A DNA stretch of 64,000 bases from a virus: IMG/VR virus record IMGVR_UViG_3300031857_000069, positions 32,137 through 96,136 of that record; one strand, given 5' to 3'. The notes beneath the pieces were generated by a model that saw only the letters and a program-made list of their open reading frames with translations, was not told the origin of the DNA and ran no database searches. A program made the translations under genes and the position numbers. Positions 27,616 through 33,935 of this stretch are shown here, one piece after another; position 1 is the first letter of the stretch, and every line of letters starts with the position of its first letter.

Positions 27616-27780
27616 ATGTACAACAATCAACAACAAATCAATTCAATCGGGTTCACAATTACTTATCAATCACCATACAATGATTGTGAATGGAGAACAC
27701 AATCTTTCACCACTAAAGAAGAGGCAGAAAGAATGATTGCATTCTATAAGTCTTGTGGTTCACCTGCTAAGTTTATCTGA
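27616..27780 (+). CDS. conserved cyanophage mini-protein
   Basis: 54 residues: SIGFTITYQSPYNDCEWRTQSFTTKEEAERMIAFYKSCGSPAKF, a beta-hairpin then a helix, similar to small cyanophage proteins I recall. Preceded by palindrome cluster 3. Confidence 0.6.
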   Translation: MYNNQQQINSIGFTITYQSPYNDCEWRTQSFTTKEEAERMIAFYKSCGSPAKFI

Positions 27781-27789
27781 GGAAGAACA

Positions 27790-27915
27790 ATGTTTGGTAG
27801 ATGGATTCACAAGGATGGCAAATCCCGTCCTGATAAAAGATTCAAGAATGTAAAGTCTCAAGCAAAAACTAATGGGGCAAAGAAGGCAGCGAATACTAGA
27901 AAGAAGAAAAAGTAG
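27790..27915 (+). CDS. tiny highly basic protein
   Basis: 41 residues, MFGRWIHKDGKSRPDKRF...KKAANTRKKKK; about one third Lys/Arg. Probably nucleic-acid-binding. Followed within seven bases by a perfect inverted repeat. Confidence 0.5.
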   Translation: MFGRWIHKDGKSRPDKRFKNVKSQAKTNGAKKAANTRKKKK

Positions 27916-27921
27916 TTTTTA

Positions 27922-27953
27922 ATTCTTTATACTTACCACTGAGTATAAAGAAT
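27922..27953. repeat. perfect 12-bp inverted repeat
   Basis: ATTCTTTATACT (27922-27933) and AGTATAAAGAAT (27942-27953) around an 8-base loop. TTCTTTATACT or a one-base variant also occurs at 26183, 28020, 28383 and 28746. The stretch 27954-28058 holds nothing else I recognise. Confidence 0.8.
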
Positions 27954-28058
27954 AACTCAGGGTTGAATGTAATTTATTGTCAGTGGTGTGGTTTATTCTT
28001 TACATTCATCCCTGTCTTATTCTTTATACAAACTGGGGTCTTGTGCCAATCGGCAGAC

Positions 28059-28101
28059 TGTCCTGATCCCCCTAGGCAGGGTCAGTGCTGGGGGTTAATC
28101 T
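28059..28101 (+). promoter_or_regulatory. box-type promoter module (weak -10)
   Basis: TGTCCT (28059-28064), 31 bases, TAATCT (28096-28101), then GAGTCAAACGCC. Position fits transcription of the gene at 28126. Confidence 0.5.
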
Positions 28102-28125
28102 ATGGGAGTCAAACGCCACTGACTC

Positions 28126-28350
28126 ATGACCGCCACCACCACCGCTGAGGTTTGCATTTCCTACTTCCTACCTACCGATGCTCGGCACTGGATTCCTAAC
28201 GGTGTCGCCACTGTAGAATTGACCGTGCCTGCAGAATGGATGGATTGTGATCAGTCAGAATGGGAGGATCTGCTCACTGAAAGTGCAGAAGCATGGTGCG
28301 AATCGACCTACGGTAAGGGTTCCTTCTGGGGTATGATCTGGGAGGATTGA
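28126..28350 (+). CDS. hypothetical acidic protein
   Basis: 74 residues, MTATTTAEVCISYFLPTDARHWIPNGVATVELTVPAEW..., beta-rich then acidic (DCDQSEWEDLLTESAEAWC). A GC-rich hairpin follows. No known family. Confidence 0.6.
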   Translation: MTATTTAEVCISYFLPTDARHWIPNGVATVELTVPAEWMDCDQSEWEDLLTESAEAWCESTYGKGSFWGMIWED

Positions 28351-28360
28351 ACTATAATTA

Positions 28361-28380
28361 GGGGCGGCAAGATCCGCCCC
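28361..28380 (+). terminator. GGGGCGG/CCGCCCC hairpin
   Basis: Perfect 7-bp stem (28361-28367 with 28374-28380), six-base loop, followed by CATTCTTTACACT. A likely terminator of the previous gene; TACACT may in turn be a -10 for the gene at 28415. Confidence 0.65.
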
Positions 28381-28414
28381 CATTCTTTACACTTTCACCA
28401 CTGCACTTTTGATC

Positions 28415-28723
28415 ATGACTGCTACTCTCACCAACCAAATTCGCATCAATTGGGAATACTCTGGTTTGGAGGATACTGTTAAAGTTCTGATGCAAATCAA
28501 CCGCAACGGTCACACTAACGCCGAAAGTATGGCGTCTTACATTAGAACGATCGCCTACAATTATGCGGTTAAGTGTCAATTAGAGGGTACAGTTCCAACT
28601 ATAACAGGAACCGGCGGATGGTATGTAACATTTTTCCCGTCAGAATCTGAGGAGTTCGATTATGGCGTGGATGTCACACTTATGGCGTACACTGTAGCGA
28701 AGCACTTAGGATTGCGCGACTAA
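28415..28723 (+). CDS. hypothetical protein
   Basis: 102 residues from the ATG at 28415 (a TTG six bases earlier is possible). Contains VKVLMQINRNGHTNAESMASYIRTIAYNYAVKC and GTGGWYVTFFPSESEEFDYGVDVTLMAY: alpha then beta. N-terminus MTATLT resembles that of its neighbour (MTATTT). No known family. Confidence 0.6.
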   Translation: MTATLTNQIRINWEYSGLEDTVKVLMQINRNGHTNAESMASYIRTIAYNYAVKCQLEGTVPTITGTGGWYVTFFPSESEEFDYGVDVTLMAYTVAKHLGLRD

Positions 28724-28736
28724 GTTAGTCTTTCGT

Positions 28737-28765
28737 GGGCGGCAGTTCTTTATACTCTGCCGCCC
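28737..28765 (+). terminator. 9-bp perfect hairpin with TTCTTTATACT loop
   Basis: GGGCGGCAG (28737-28745) and CTGCCGCCC (28757-28765); the 11-base loop is exactly TTCTTTATACT, the recurrent motif. The 226 bases that follow hold no gene; two AATATAAGACYCAAA direct repeats lie near 28897 and 28920. Confidence 0.7.
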
Positions 28766-28991
28766 TAATCGTGACTGATGAGAATACCTTATGCGTTCGT
28801 GTTTGACAGTTAAGCGATCCTGATGGGCGGGTCGGGGGTATGCGATATAAAATCAATGGGTCCCCATAAGCTATAAAGTCTTGCTTTCGCTAGTTAAATA
28901 TAAGACTCAAAGGAAATCGAATATAAGACCCAAACAAAATAAAAAAATTCCCCGCTATATAAAAACAAAATAAACCTTTATATTCACAATA

Positions 28992-29162
28992 ATGAGAAAA
29001 AATTCCGGAGATATTTTTGAGTCCGTACAAGTCGATCCAATTAGCGGGCAGTATTTCATTCAGATTCCTGAGCAGATTATGAATGAATTAGAATGGTATG
29101 AGGACACAAAGATTAAATTTTCCATCGAAGGCGGTGAAGTTATTCTGACAGAGGCAGATTGA
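28992..29162 (+). CDS. AbrB-like swapped-hairpin protein
   Basis: 56 residues. VDPISGQYFIQIPEQIMNELEWYEDTKIKFSIEGGEVILTEAD is a complete AbrB/MazE-type domain (beta-strand, P-x-x-(I/L)-x-x-x-L, D-x-x-x-(I/V), EGGEVIL). Such dimers bind DNA. A consensus promoter overlaps its stop. Relative of the C-terminal domain of the 8910 gene product. Confidence 0.65.
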   Translation: MRKNSGDIFESVQVDPISGQYFIQIPEQIMNELEWYEDTKIKFSIEGGEVILTEAD

Positions 29163-29187
29163 CAAAGCATAGATAATATTGTATGAT
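29159..29187 (+). promoter_or_regulatory. consensus sigma70 promoter
   Basis: TTGACA (29159-29164), 17 bases, TATGAT (29182-29187), 22 bases before the ATG of the glycosyltransferase gene. Confidence 0.8.
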
Positions 29188-29209
29188 ACTGAAGTAACTA
29201 CTTTCTATT

Positions 29210-29965
29210 ATGGCTAAAGGATTTACCGTAAAAGCAAAAGCACCAACTGTTTCGCAGCAACAAGAATGGGATTATAACCTAGCAAGAGAGATGGTAAAAG
29301 GCAAGTCTATTGTCTTTTGTCTTCCTGGCAGAGGAGTTTCTTACACATATCTAAAGAACTTTGTACAACTCTGTTTTGATCTTGTACAATCAGGAGCAAG
29401 TATCCAGATCTCGCAGGACTATTCCTCAATGGTAAACTTTGCTCGTTGCAAATGTTTAGGAGCGAATGTACTGCGTGGACCTGATCAGATTCCTTGGGAC
29501 GGCAAACTGAATTATGATTGGCAACTTTGGATTGATTCTGATATTGTATTCAATTCAAACAATTTCTGGCAATTAGTTTTGATGGATAAAGACATCGCTG
29601 CTGGTTGGTATGCAACTGAAGACGGGCACACGACCTCTGTTGCTCACTGGTTAGAAGAAGATGATTTCCGCAATAATGGCGGTGTCATGAATCATGAAAC
29701 CGTTGAGAGTATCTCAAAGCGTCGTAAACCATTTACTGTTGACTACACTGGATTTGGATGGTTGTTGATTAAAAATGGAGTCTTCGAGCATTCTGAGATG
29801 AAGTATCCATGGTTTGCACCAAAGATGCAAGTCTTTGAGTCTGGTGATGTACAAGATATGTGTGGAGAAGACGTATCATTCTGTTTGGATGCAAAGGAAG
29901 CAGGATTTGAGATTTGGTGTGATCCTCGCATTCGCGTAGGGCACGAAAAAACAAGGATTATTTGA
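29210..29965 (+). CDS. GT-A family glycosyltransferase
   Basis: 251 residues. Early KSIVFCLPGRGVSYTYLKNFVQL, then WIDSDIVF, whose D-S-D is the metal- and nucleotide-sugar-binding DxD motif, then a late GEDVSFCLDAKEAGFEIWCDPRIRVGHEK, the acidic ED motif and His typical of GT2-like enzymes. Would transfer a sugar, perhaps to phage DNA or virion protein, or to host envelope. Behind a host-type consensus promoter. The acceptor cannot be told. Confidence 0.8.
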   Translation: MAKGFTVKAKAPTVSQQQEWDYNLAREMVKGKSIVFCLPGRGVSYTYLKNFVQLCFDLVQSGASIQISQDYSSMVNFARCKCLGANVLRGPDQIPWDGKLNYDWQLWIDSDIVFNSNNFWQLVLMDKDIAAGWYATEDGHTTSVAHWLEEDDFRNNGGVMNHETVESISKRRKPFTVDYTGFGWLLIKNGVFEHSEMKYPWFAPKMQVFESGDVQDMCGEDVSFCLDAKEAGFEIWCDPRIRVGHEKTRII

Positions 29966-30159
29966 TGTCTAACGAACGCTATAATATTCTTTGTAAGGGA
30001 CGTAGAATTTACACAAGTCTTACAGAAGAAGAATATTTCAATGCAATGGAGGATCTGTCAATTGAGTATTATCAGACAGGTTCTCCAAAACCTGAAGATC
30101 TTGAAACTGAAATTTTAGTGGAGAATAATGTATGGCTACAAAAGCAAAAGGTGGATTGA
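29965..30159 (+). CDS. conserved cyanophage small protein
   Basis: 64 residues from the ATG at 29965. CKGRRIYTSLTEEEYFNAMEDLSIEYYQTGSPKPEDLETEI closely follows a pattern I recall from marine T4-like cyanophages. Function unknown; overlaps the next gene by 28 bases. Confidence 0.65.
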   Translation: MSNERYNILCKGRRIYTSLTEEEYFNAMEDLSIEYYQTGSPKPEDLETEILVENNVWLQKQKVD

Positions 30160-30287
30160 GTAAGAATAGTTCTTATATTGCGGGTCCTCCGAAAAAGTCT
30201 CGTCAAGGACAAGGTGGTGGAACTAAATATGCTGCGTCTTCTCGCAATGGAGCACGTAAAAAGTATAGGGGTCAAGGTAAAGGATAA
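30132..30287 (+). CDS. conserved small basic protein
   Basis: 51 residues, MATKAKGGLSKNSSYIAGPPKKSRQGQG..., about one quarter Lys/Arg with many Gly. Pattern recalled from T4-like cyanophages. Probably nucleic-acid-binding. Stop shares a base with the next ATG. Confidence 0.65.
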   Translation: MATKAKGGLSKNSSYIAGPPKKSRQGQGGGTKYAASSRNGARKKYRGQGKG

Positions 30288-30886
30288 TGTATTACCTAGA
30301 GTGTGATGATGAATGGAATCAAATACATCCATCAGACCTCTGGATTTACAATAAACTCTTTTTAAGTCGGGTTTTAGGTTATACTTGTGGTCCAGCGGGA
30401 ACCACAGTTCCAAAACCCGACTTTTATATTGTTCGACCATCGTTTAATTTATTTGGAATGAGCCTTTTTGCTCGTAAAGAATGGATAGAAAAAGAAACAG
30501 ATAACATACACCCATCAGAGTTTTGGTGTGAAATCTTTGAAGGAGAACATTTAAGTGTTGATTATCACAACCAACAACAAGATTTAGTGATTTTGGGCAC
30601 AAAAACAGAAATTGACTCTATTCATCAGTGGTCTAAATGGGAAAAAGTAGATAGAAAAGTCGATTTCCCTAATATTTTGAAGAATTTGAACAAAAATTAT
30701 GAATGGATAAATTGTGAATTCATTGATGGACACCTGATAGAGGTACAATTTCGTAGAAATCCAAATTTTAGATATGGAAACACTGTTGCAATACCAGTCT
30801 GGGAGGGTAGAAATGACGAAAATCGTGAAGGATATCGATTTATTGAAGACTCCAGTTACGAACGTAAGGGTTTTTGGGTCAAATAA
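30287..30886 (+). CDS. conserved cyanophage protein, possibly ATP-grasp-like
   Basis: 199 residues. HPSDLWIYNKLFLSRVLGYTCGPAG, then DFYIVRPSFNLFGMS, then FWCEIFEGEHLSVDY and FIDGHLIEVQFRRNPNF. The order of VRP, an E-x-x-EG-x-H-x-S-x-DY block and a late IE-x-x-x-R-x-N recalls ATP-grasp enzymes, which join acids to amines with ATP. The resemblance is by eye only; it may be a diverged, non-catalytic relative. Confidence 0.55.
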   Translation: MYYLECDDEWNQIHPSDLWIYNKLFLSRVLGYTCGPAGTTVPKPDFYIVRPSFNLFGMSLFARKEWIEKETDNIHPSEFWCEIFEGEHLSVDYHNQQQDLVILGTKTEIDSIHQWSKWEKVDRKVDFPNILKNLNKNYEWINCEFIDGHLIEVQFRRNPNFRYGNTVAIPVWEGRNDENREGYRFIEDSSYERKGFWVK

Positions 30887-30923
30887 ATAAATTTTTACAA
30901 TAATTGAATTGAAACAGTACTCA

Positions 30924-31250
30924 ATGGGTAAACACCTGCTCTTAGAGGTGTATGATGTCGATTTTGAAGCGATTAATGATGTAGAATCGCTTCAAAATGC
31001 CATGATCAAAGGTATAAATCGTGCAAAGATGACGATTTTAAACACTTTTTCCCATTGTTTTATTCCTCAGGGGTGTACAGTGGTCATTGCACTGGCAGAA
31101 AGTCACGTTTCTTGTCATACTTGGCCAGAAAATGGGTGTCTAGCGGTTGATGTTTACACATGTGGTGAAGGAAATCCTAGATTGATTGCTCTTGAAATTT
31201 TAAAATACCTTGATTCAGACTCATATTCATTGAGAGAAGTTGAACGTTAA
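30924..31250 (+). CDS. speD: S-adenosylmethionine decarboxylase
   Basis: About 108 residues from the ATG at 30924 (a TTG at 30909 would add five). AESHVSCHTWPENG contains the self-cleavage site: the Ser of ES-H-V-S becomes the pyruvoyl cofactor, and downstream YTCG with its catalytic Cys follows. Matches the compact bacterial SpeD class. It makes decarboxylated AdoMet for spermidine synthesis; cyanophages often carry it, perhaps to raise polyamines for DNA packaging or to support the host. Confidence 0.9.
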   Translation: MGKHLLLEVYDVDFEAINDVESLQNAMIKGINRAKMTILNTFSHCFIPQGCTVVIALAESHVSCHTWPENGCLAVDVYTCGEGNPRLIALEILKYLDSDSYSLREVER

Positions 31251-31288
31251 ATAGACATAAGGAGATAGCAACCTCCTTTATAAAAGTT

Positions 31289-31309
31289 CTGTTTTATTAC
31301 TTAAAACAG
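31289..31309 (+). promoter_or_regulatory. hairpin next to ribosome-binding site
   Basis: CTGTTTTA (31289-31296) pairs with TAAAACAG (31302-31309); the right arm ends at AGGAG, the Shine-Dalgarno of the gene at 31318. An upstream GGAG/CTCC pair (31261-31275) could compete. Translational control is inference. Confidence 0.45.
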
Positions 31310-31317
31310 GAGCTAAA

Positions 31318-31566
31318 ATGTCTAATTTACCTGTCGATAGAGACAAAAATTACATGTATGAAATGTGGGGAACCACTCAATTAATTACTGATTATACTTC
31401 AACACCACAAAAACGAGTAATTCAAGAAGTTATGCATGATGTTGCACCAAGACATGACTTCAAAAAACAACTTGAATTGCATGAGAAGATTAGAAATGAT
31501 GAAGATTATAACGATTGGGATTATGGGACAGAACCAACGTATGGATCTTCCTGGAAATTGTCATAA
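31318..31566 (+). CDS. conserved cyanophage hypothetical protein
   Basis: 82 residues, MSNLPVDRDKNYMYEMWGTTQLITDYTSTPQKRVIQEVMHDVAPRHD...; good AGGAG site upstream. Occurs beside gp25 in related cyanophages by my recollection. Polar, no motif. Confidence 0.65.
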   Translation: MSNLPVDRDKNYMYEMWGTTQLITDYTSTPQKRVIQEVMHDVAPRHDFKKQLELHEKIRNDEDYNDWDYGTEPTYGSSWKLS

Positions 31567-31569
31567 ATA
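31562..31569 (+). promoter_or_regulatory. probable late promoter (CATAAATA)
   Basis: One mismatch to TATAAATA, 21 bases before the gp25 start; likely heads the baseplate operon. Confidence 0.45.
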
Positions 31570-31590
31570 AGTAAAGAAATTTATTTAACA

Positions 31591-31992
31591 ATGGCAGTTA
31601 CTCGGATATCTAGATCTTTTAAAGATATTAGTTTATCTTTTGATCCACATCCGGTGACAAAAGATTTGGCAATTTTAACTAATGAAAGAGCAATCATTCG
31701 TTCTATTCGCAATTTAGTTGAAACCATTCCAACTGAACGATTTTTTAATTCAACACTTGGTTCAAATGTAAGAAGTAGTTTGTTTGATTTTTTTGATTAT
31801 GGAACTGCATCTGCCATTGAAGATCAAATTTATGAAGTGATTTCTAATTATGAACCTAGGGTAAATAATACGATTGTTCAAGTAGATCCAAAACCAGATC
31901 TAAATGAGTTTGAAATTACAGTTACTTTTAATATTATTGGGCAAGACATTCCAACACAACAATTTTCATTTATATTAGAGGCAACAAGATAA
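31591..31992 (+). CDS. gp25: baseplate wedge subunit gp25
   Basis: 133 residues, T4 gp25 size. ISRSFKDISLSFDPHPVTKDLAILTNERAIIRSIRNLVETIPTERFFNSTLGSNV is the conserved gp25 core, and its (D/N)ERA-I-(R/K)-x-(I/V)-x-(N/T)L motif is unmistakable. With gp6 and gp53 it forms the inner baseplate ring that nucleates the sheath. Followed by gp6 one base later, as in T4-like cyanophages. Confidence 0.92.
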   Translation: MAVTRISRSFKDISLSFDPHPVTKDLAILTNERAIIRSIRNLVETIPTERFFNSTLGSNVRSSLFDFFDYGTASAIEDQIYEVISNYEPRVNNTIVQVDPKPDLNEFEITVTFNIIGQDIPTQQFSFILEATR

Positions 31993-31993
31993 A

Positions 31994-33934
31994 ATGCCTT
32001 TTACTAAATTTACTAATCTAGATTTTGATCAGATTAGAACTTCAATCAAAGATTATTTGCGTGCAAATTCAAATTTTACTGACTTTGATTTTGAAGGATC
32101 TAATTTTTCTATCTTAATTGATACTTTAGCGTATAATACATATATCACCGCATTTAACTCTAACATGGTTGTGAATGAATCCTTTTTGGATTCTGCAACA
32201 GTTAGAGAAAACGTTGTTTCATTAGCACGTAATATTGGTTATGTTCCTAGATCTAGAACAGCGGCGAGTGCTGTAGTTTCATTCACTGCACAACCAACAA
32301 GTTCTACATCAACATTAACGTTACAATCTGGTCTTGTCTGCACTGGATCTGCAAGTGGAACATCTTATGTCTTTTCAATTCCAGAAAATACAACAGCATC
32401 TGTTGTAAATGGTATAGCAACATTTAATAATCTTACAGTTAAGCAAGGAATTTTTCTAACTAAAAAATTTACAGTCGATGGTTCTTTAGATCAAAAATTT
32501 ATACTTGATAATTCTTTTATTGATACATCTACAATTCGTGTTTATGTAAAAGGAACAAGTGATACTGGACTTGGGCAAACTTATACTCTTGTTGATAATA
32601 TTTTTGATATTGATTCAACTTCAAAAATTTTCCTAATTCAAGAAGTTAAAGATGAAAAGTATGAACTATTATTTGGTGATGGTAGATTTGGAAAAAAACT
32701 TGAAAATGGTGCAATCATCACGGTTACCTATATTGTAACAGATGGGAAAGATGGTAATGGTGCAAGTTCCTTTGCATTTGCAGGGACTTTTAAAAATGAG
32801 AATGATGCAGTTGAACTTATTAATGGTCCTGCTGTATCAATTGCAACTGTTCAGTCGTCTCAAAATGGGTCTGAGATAGAGTCTATTGATTCGGTTCGTA
32901 ATTTTGCTCCTAGACTATACTCTTCTCAATATAGAGCGGTAACGCCAAGAGACTATGAGGCAATTATAAAATCAATAATATATCCAGAAACTGAGTCAGT
33001 GTCTGTTGTGGGTGGGGAAGAATTATCACCACCACAGTATGGAACAGTGATTATTAGTATCAAACCAAAGAATGGAACTTTTGTTTCTGATTTTAATAAA
33101 CAACAGATTAAAAATAAATTAAAACAATATACAGTTGCAGGAATTAATCCTCAAATTACAGATTTAAAGATACTCTATGTTGAAATAGATTCAACAGTTT
33201 ATTATAATTATTCTCAAATAAACAGTGTTGAAAACTTAAAAACAAATATCATCAAGTCTTTAAATTCTTATGCACAATCTCCTGATCTAAATGCTTTTGG
33301 TGGTAGATTTAAGTATAGTAAAGTTTTACAAGTTATTGATAATACAGATAAGGCAGTGACTTCAAACATTACAAAAGTTATACTAAGAAGAGACTTAAAG
33401 GTAAATATTAACACTCCTACACAGTATGAAATTTGTTTTGGAAATAAATTTCATGTTAATCCAGCAGGAAAAAATATTAAGTCAACAGGATTTAATATTT
33501 TGAATGAAACAGATACTGTTTATTTTACAGATACTCCAATTAAAAATTCTGATGGATCTTATACTGAAGGTACAATTTCAATTGTAAAAAATGTACCTGT
33601 TTTAGTCGGAGCAGGTTCTACCAAAACATTCCAAACTCCTGTAATTGTTCAATCTGCAGGAACAGTTAATTATGAAACTGGAGAAATTTTATTGAGTTCT
33701 TTAACTGTTGCATCTACAAGTTTAGAACAAAATATTATTGAAATTCAAGCATTTCCAGAGTCAAATGATATTGTAGGATTAAAAGATTTATACTTATCTT
33801 TTAGCATTTCTAAAAGTAAAATAAATATGGTTAAGGATGTCATTGCTTCTGGTGATGATGTATCTGGAGTCGTCTTTTCTACAAACGACTACTATAGATC
33901 AAGCTATTCGAACGGGGATTTAACGAGGTCATAA
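31994..33934 (+). CDS. gp6: baseplate wedge subunit gp6
   Basis: 646 residues, near the T4 gp6 length (660). FTNLDFDQIRTSIKDYLRANSNFTDFDFEGSNFSILIDTLAYNTYITAFNSNMVVNESFLDSATVRENVVSLARNIGYVPRSRTAA is the signature N-terminal region, with SAxRxNVVSxARxxGYxPxS. The middle has APRLYSSQYRAVTPRDYEAII, the gp6/J-like core. gp6 dimers form the continuous baseplate ring. Operon position supports it. Confidence 0.93.
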   Translation: MPFTKFTNLDFDQIRTSIKDYLRANSNFTDFDFEGSNFSILIDTLAYNTYITAFNSNMVVNESFLDSATVRENVVSLARNIGYVPRSRTAASAVVSFTAQPTSSTSTLTLQSGLVCTGSASGTSYVFSIPENTTASVVNGIATFNNLTVKQGIFLTKKFTVDGSLDQKFILDNSFIDTSTIRVYVKGTSDTGLGQTYTLVDNIFDIDSTSKIFLIQEVKDEKYELLFGDGRFGKKLENGAIITVTYIVTDGKDGNGASSFAFAGTFKNENDAVELINGPAVSIATVQSSQNGSEIESIDSVRNFAPRLYSSQYRAVTPRDYEAIIKSIIYPETESVSVVGGEELSPPQYGTVIISIKPKNGTFVSDFNKQQIKNKLKQYTVAGINPQITDLKILYVEIDSTVYYNYSQINSVENLKTNIIKSLNSYAQSPDLNAFGGRFKYSKVLQVIDNTDKAVTSNITKVILRRDLKVNINTPTQYEICFGNKFHVNPAGKNIKSTGFNILNETDTVYFTDTPIKNSDGSYTEGTISIVKNVPVLVGAGSTKTFQTPVIVQSAGTVNYETGEILLSSLTVASTSLEQNIIEIQAFPESNDIVGLKDLYLSFSISKSKINMVKDVIASGDDVSGVVFSTNDYYRSSYSNGDLTRS

Positions 33935-33935
33935 T

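Noticed and set aside
27963-28148. 61-codon ORF with a hydrophobic start
   Set aside because: It spans the promoter module at 28059-28101 and overlaps the better-supported gene at 28126.
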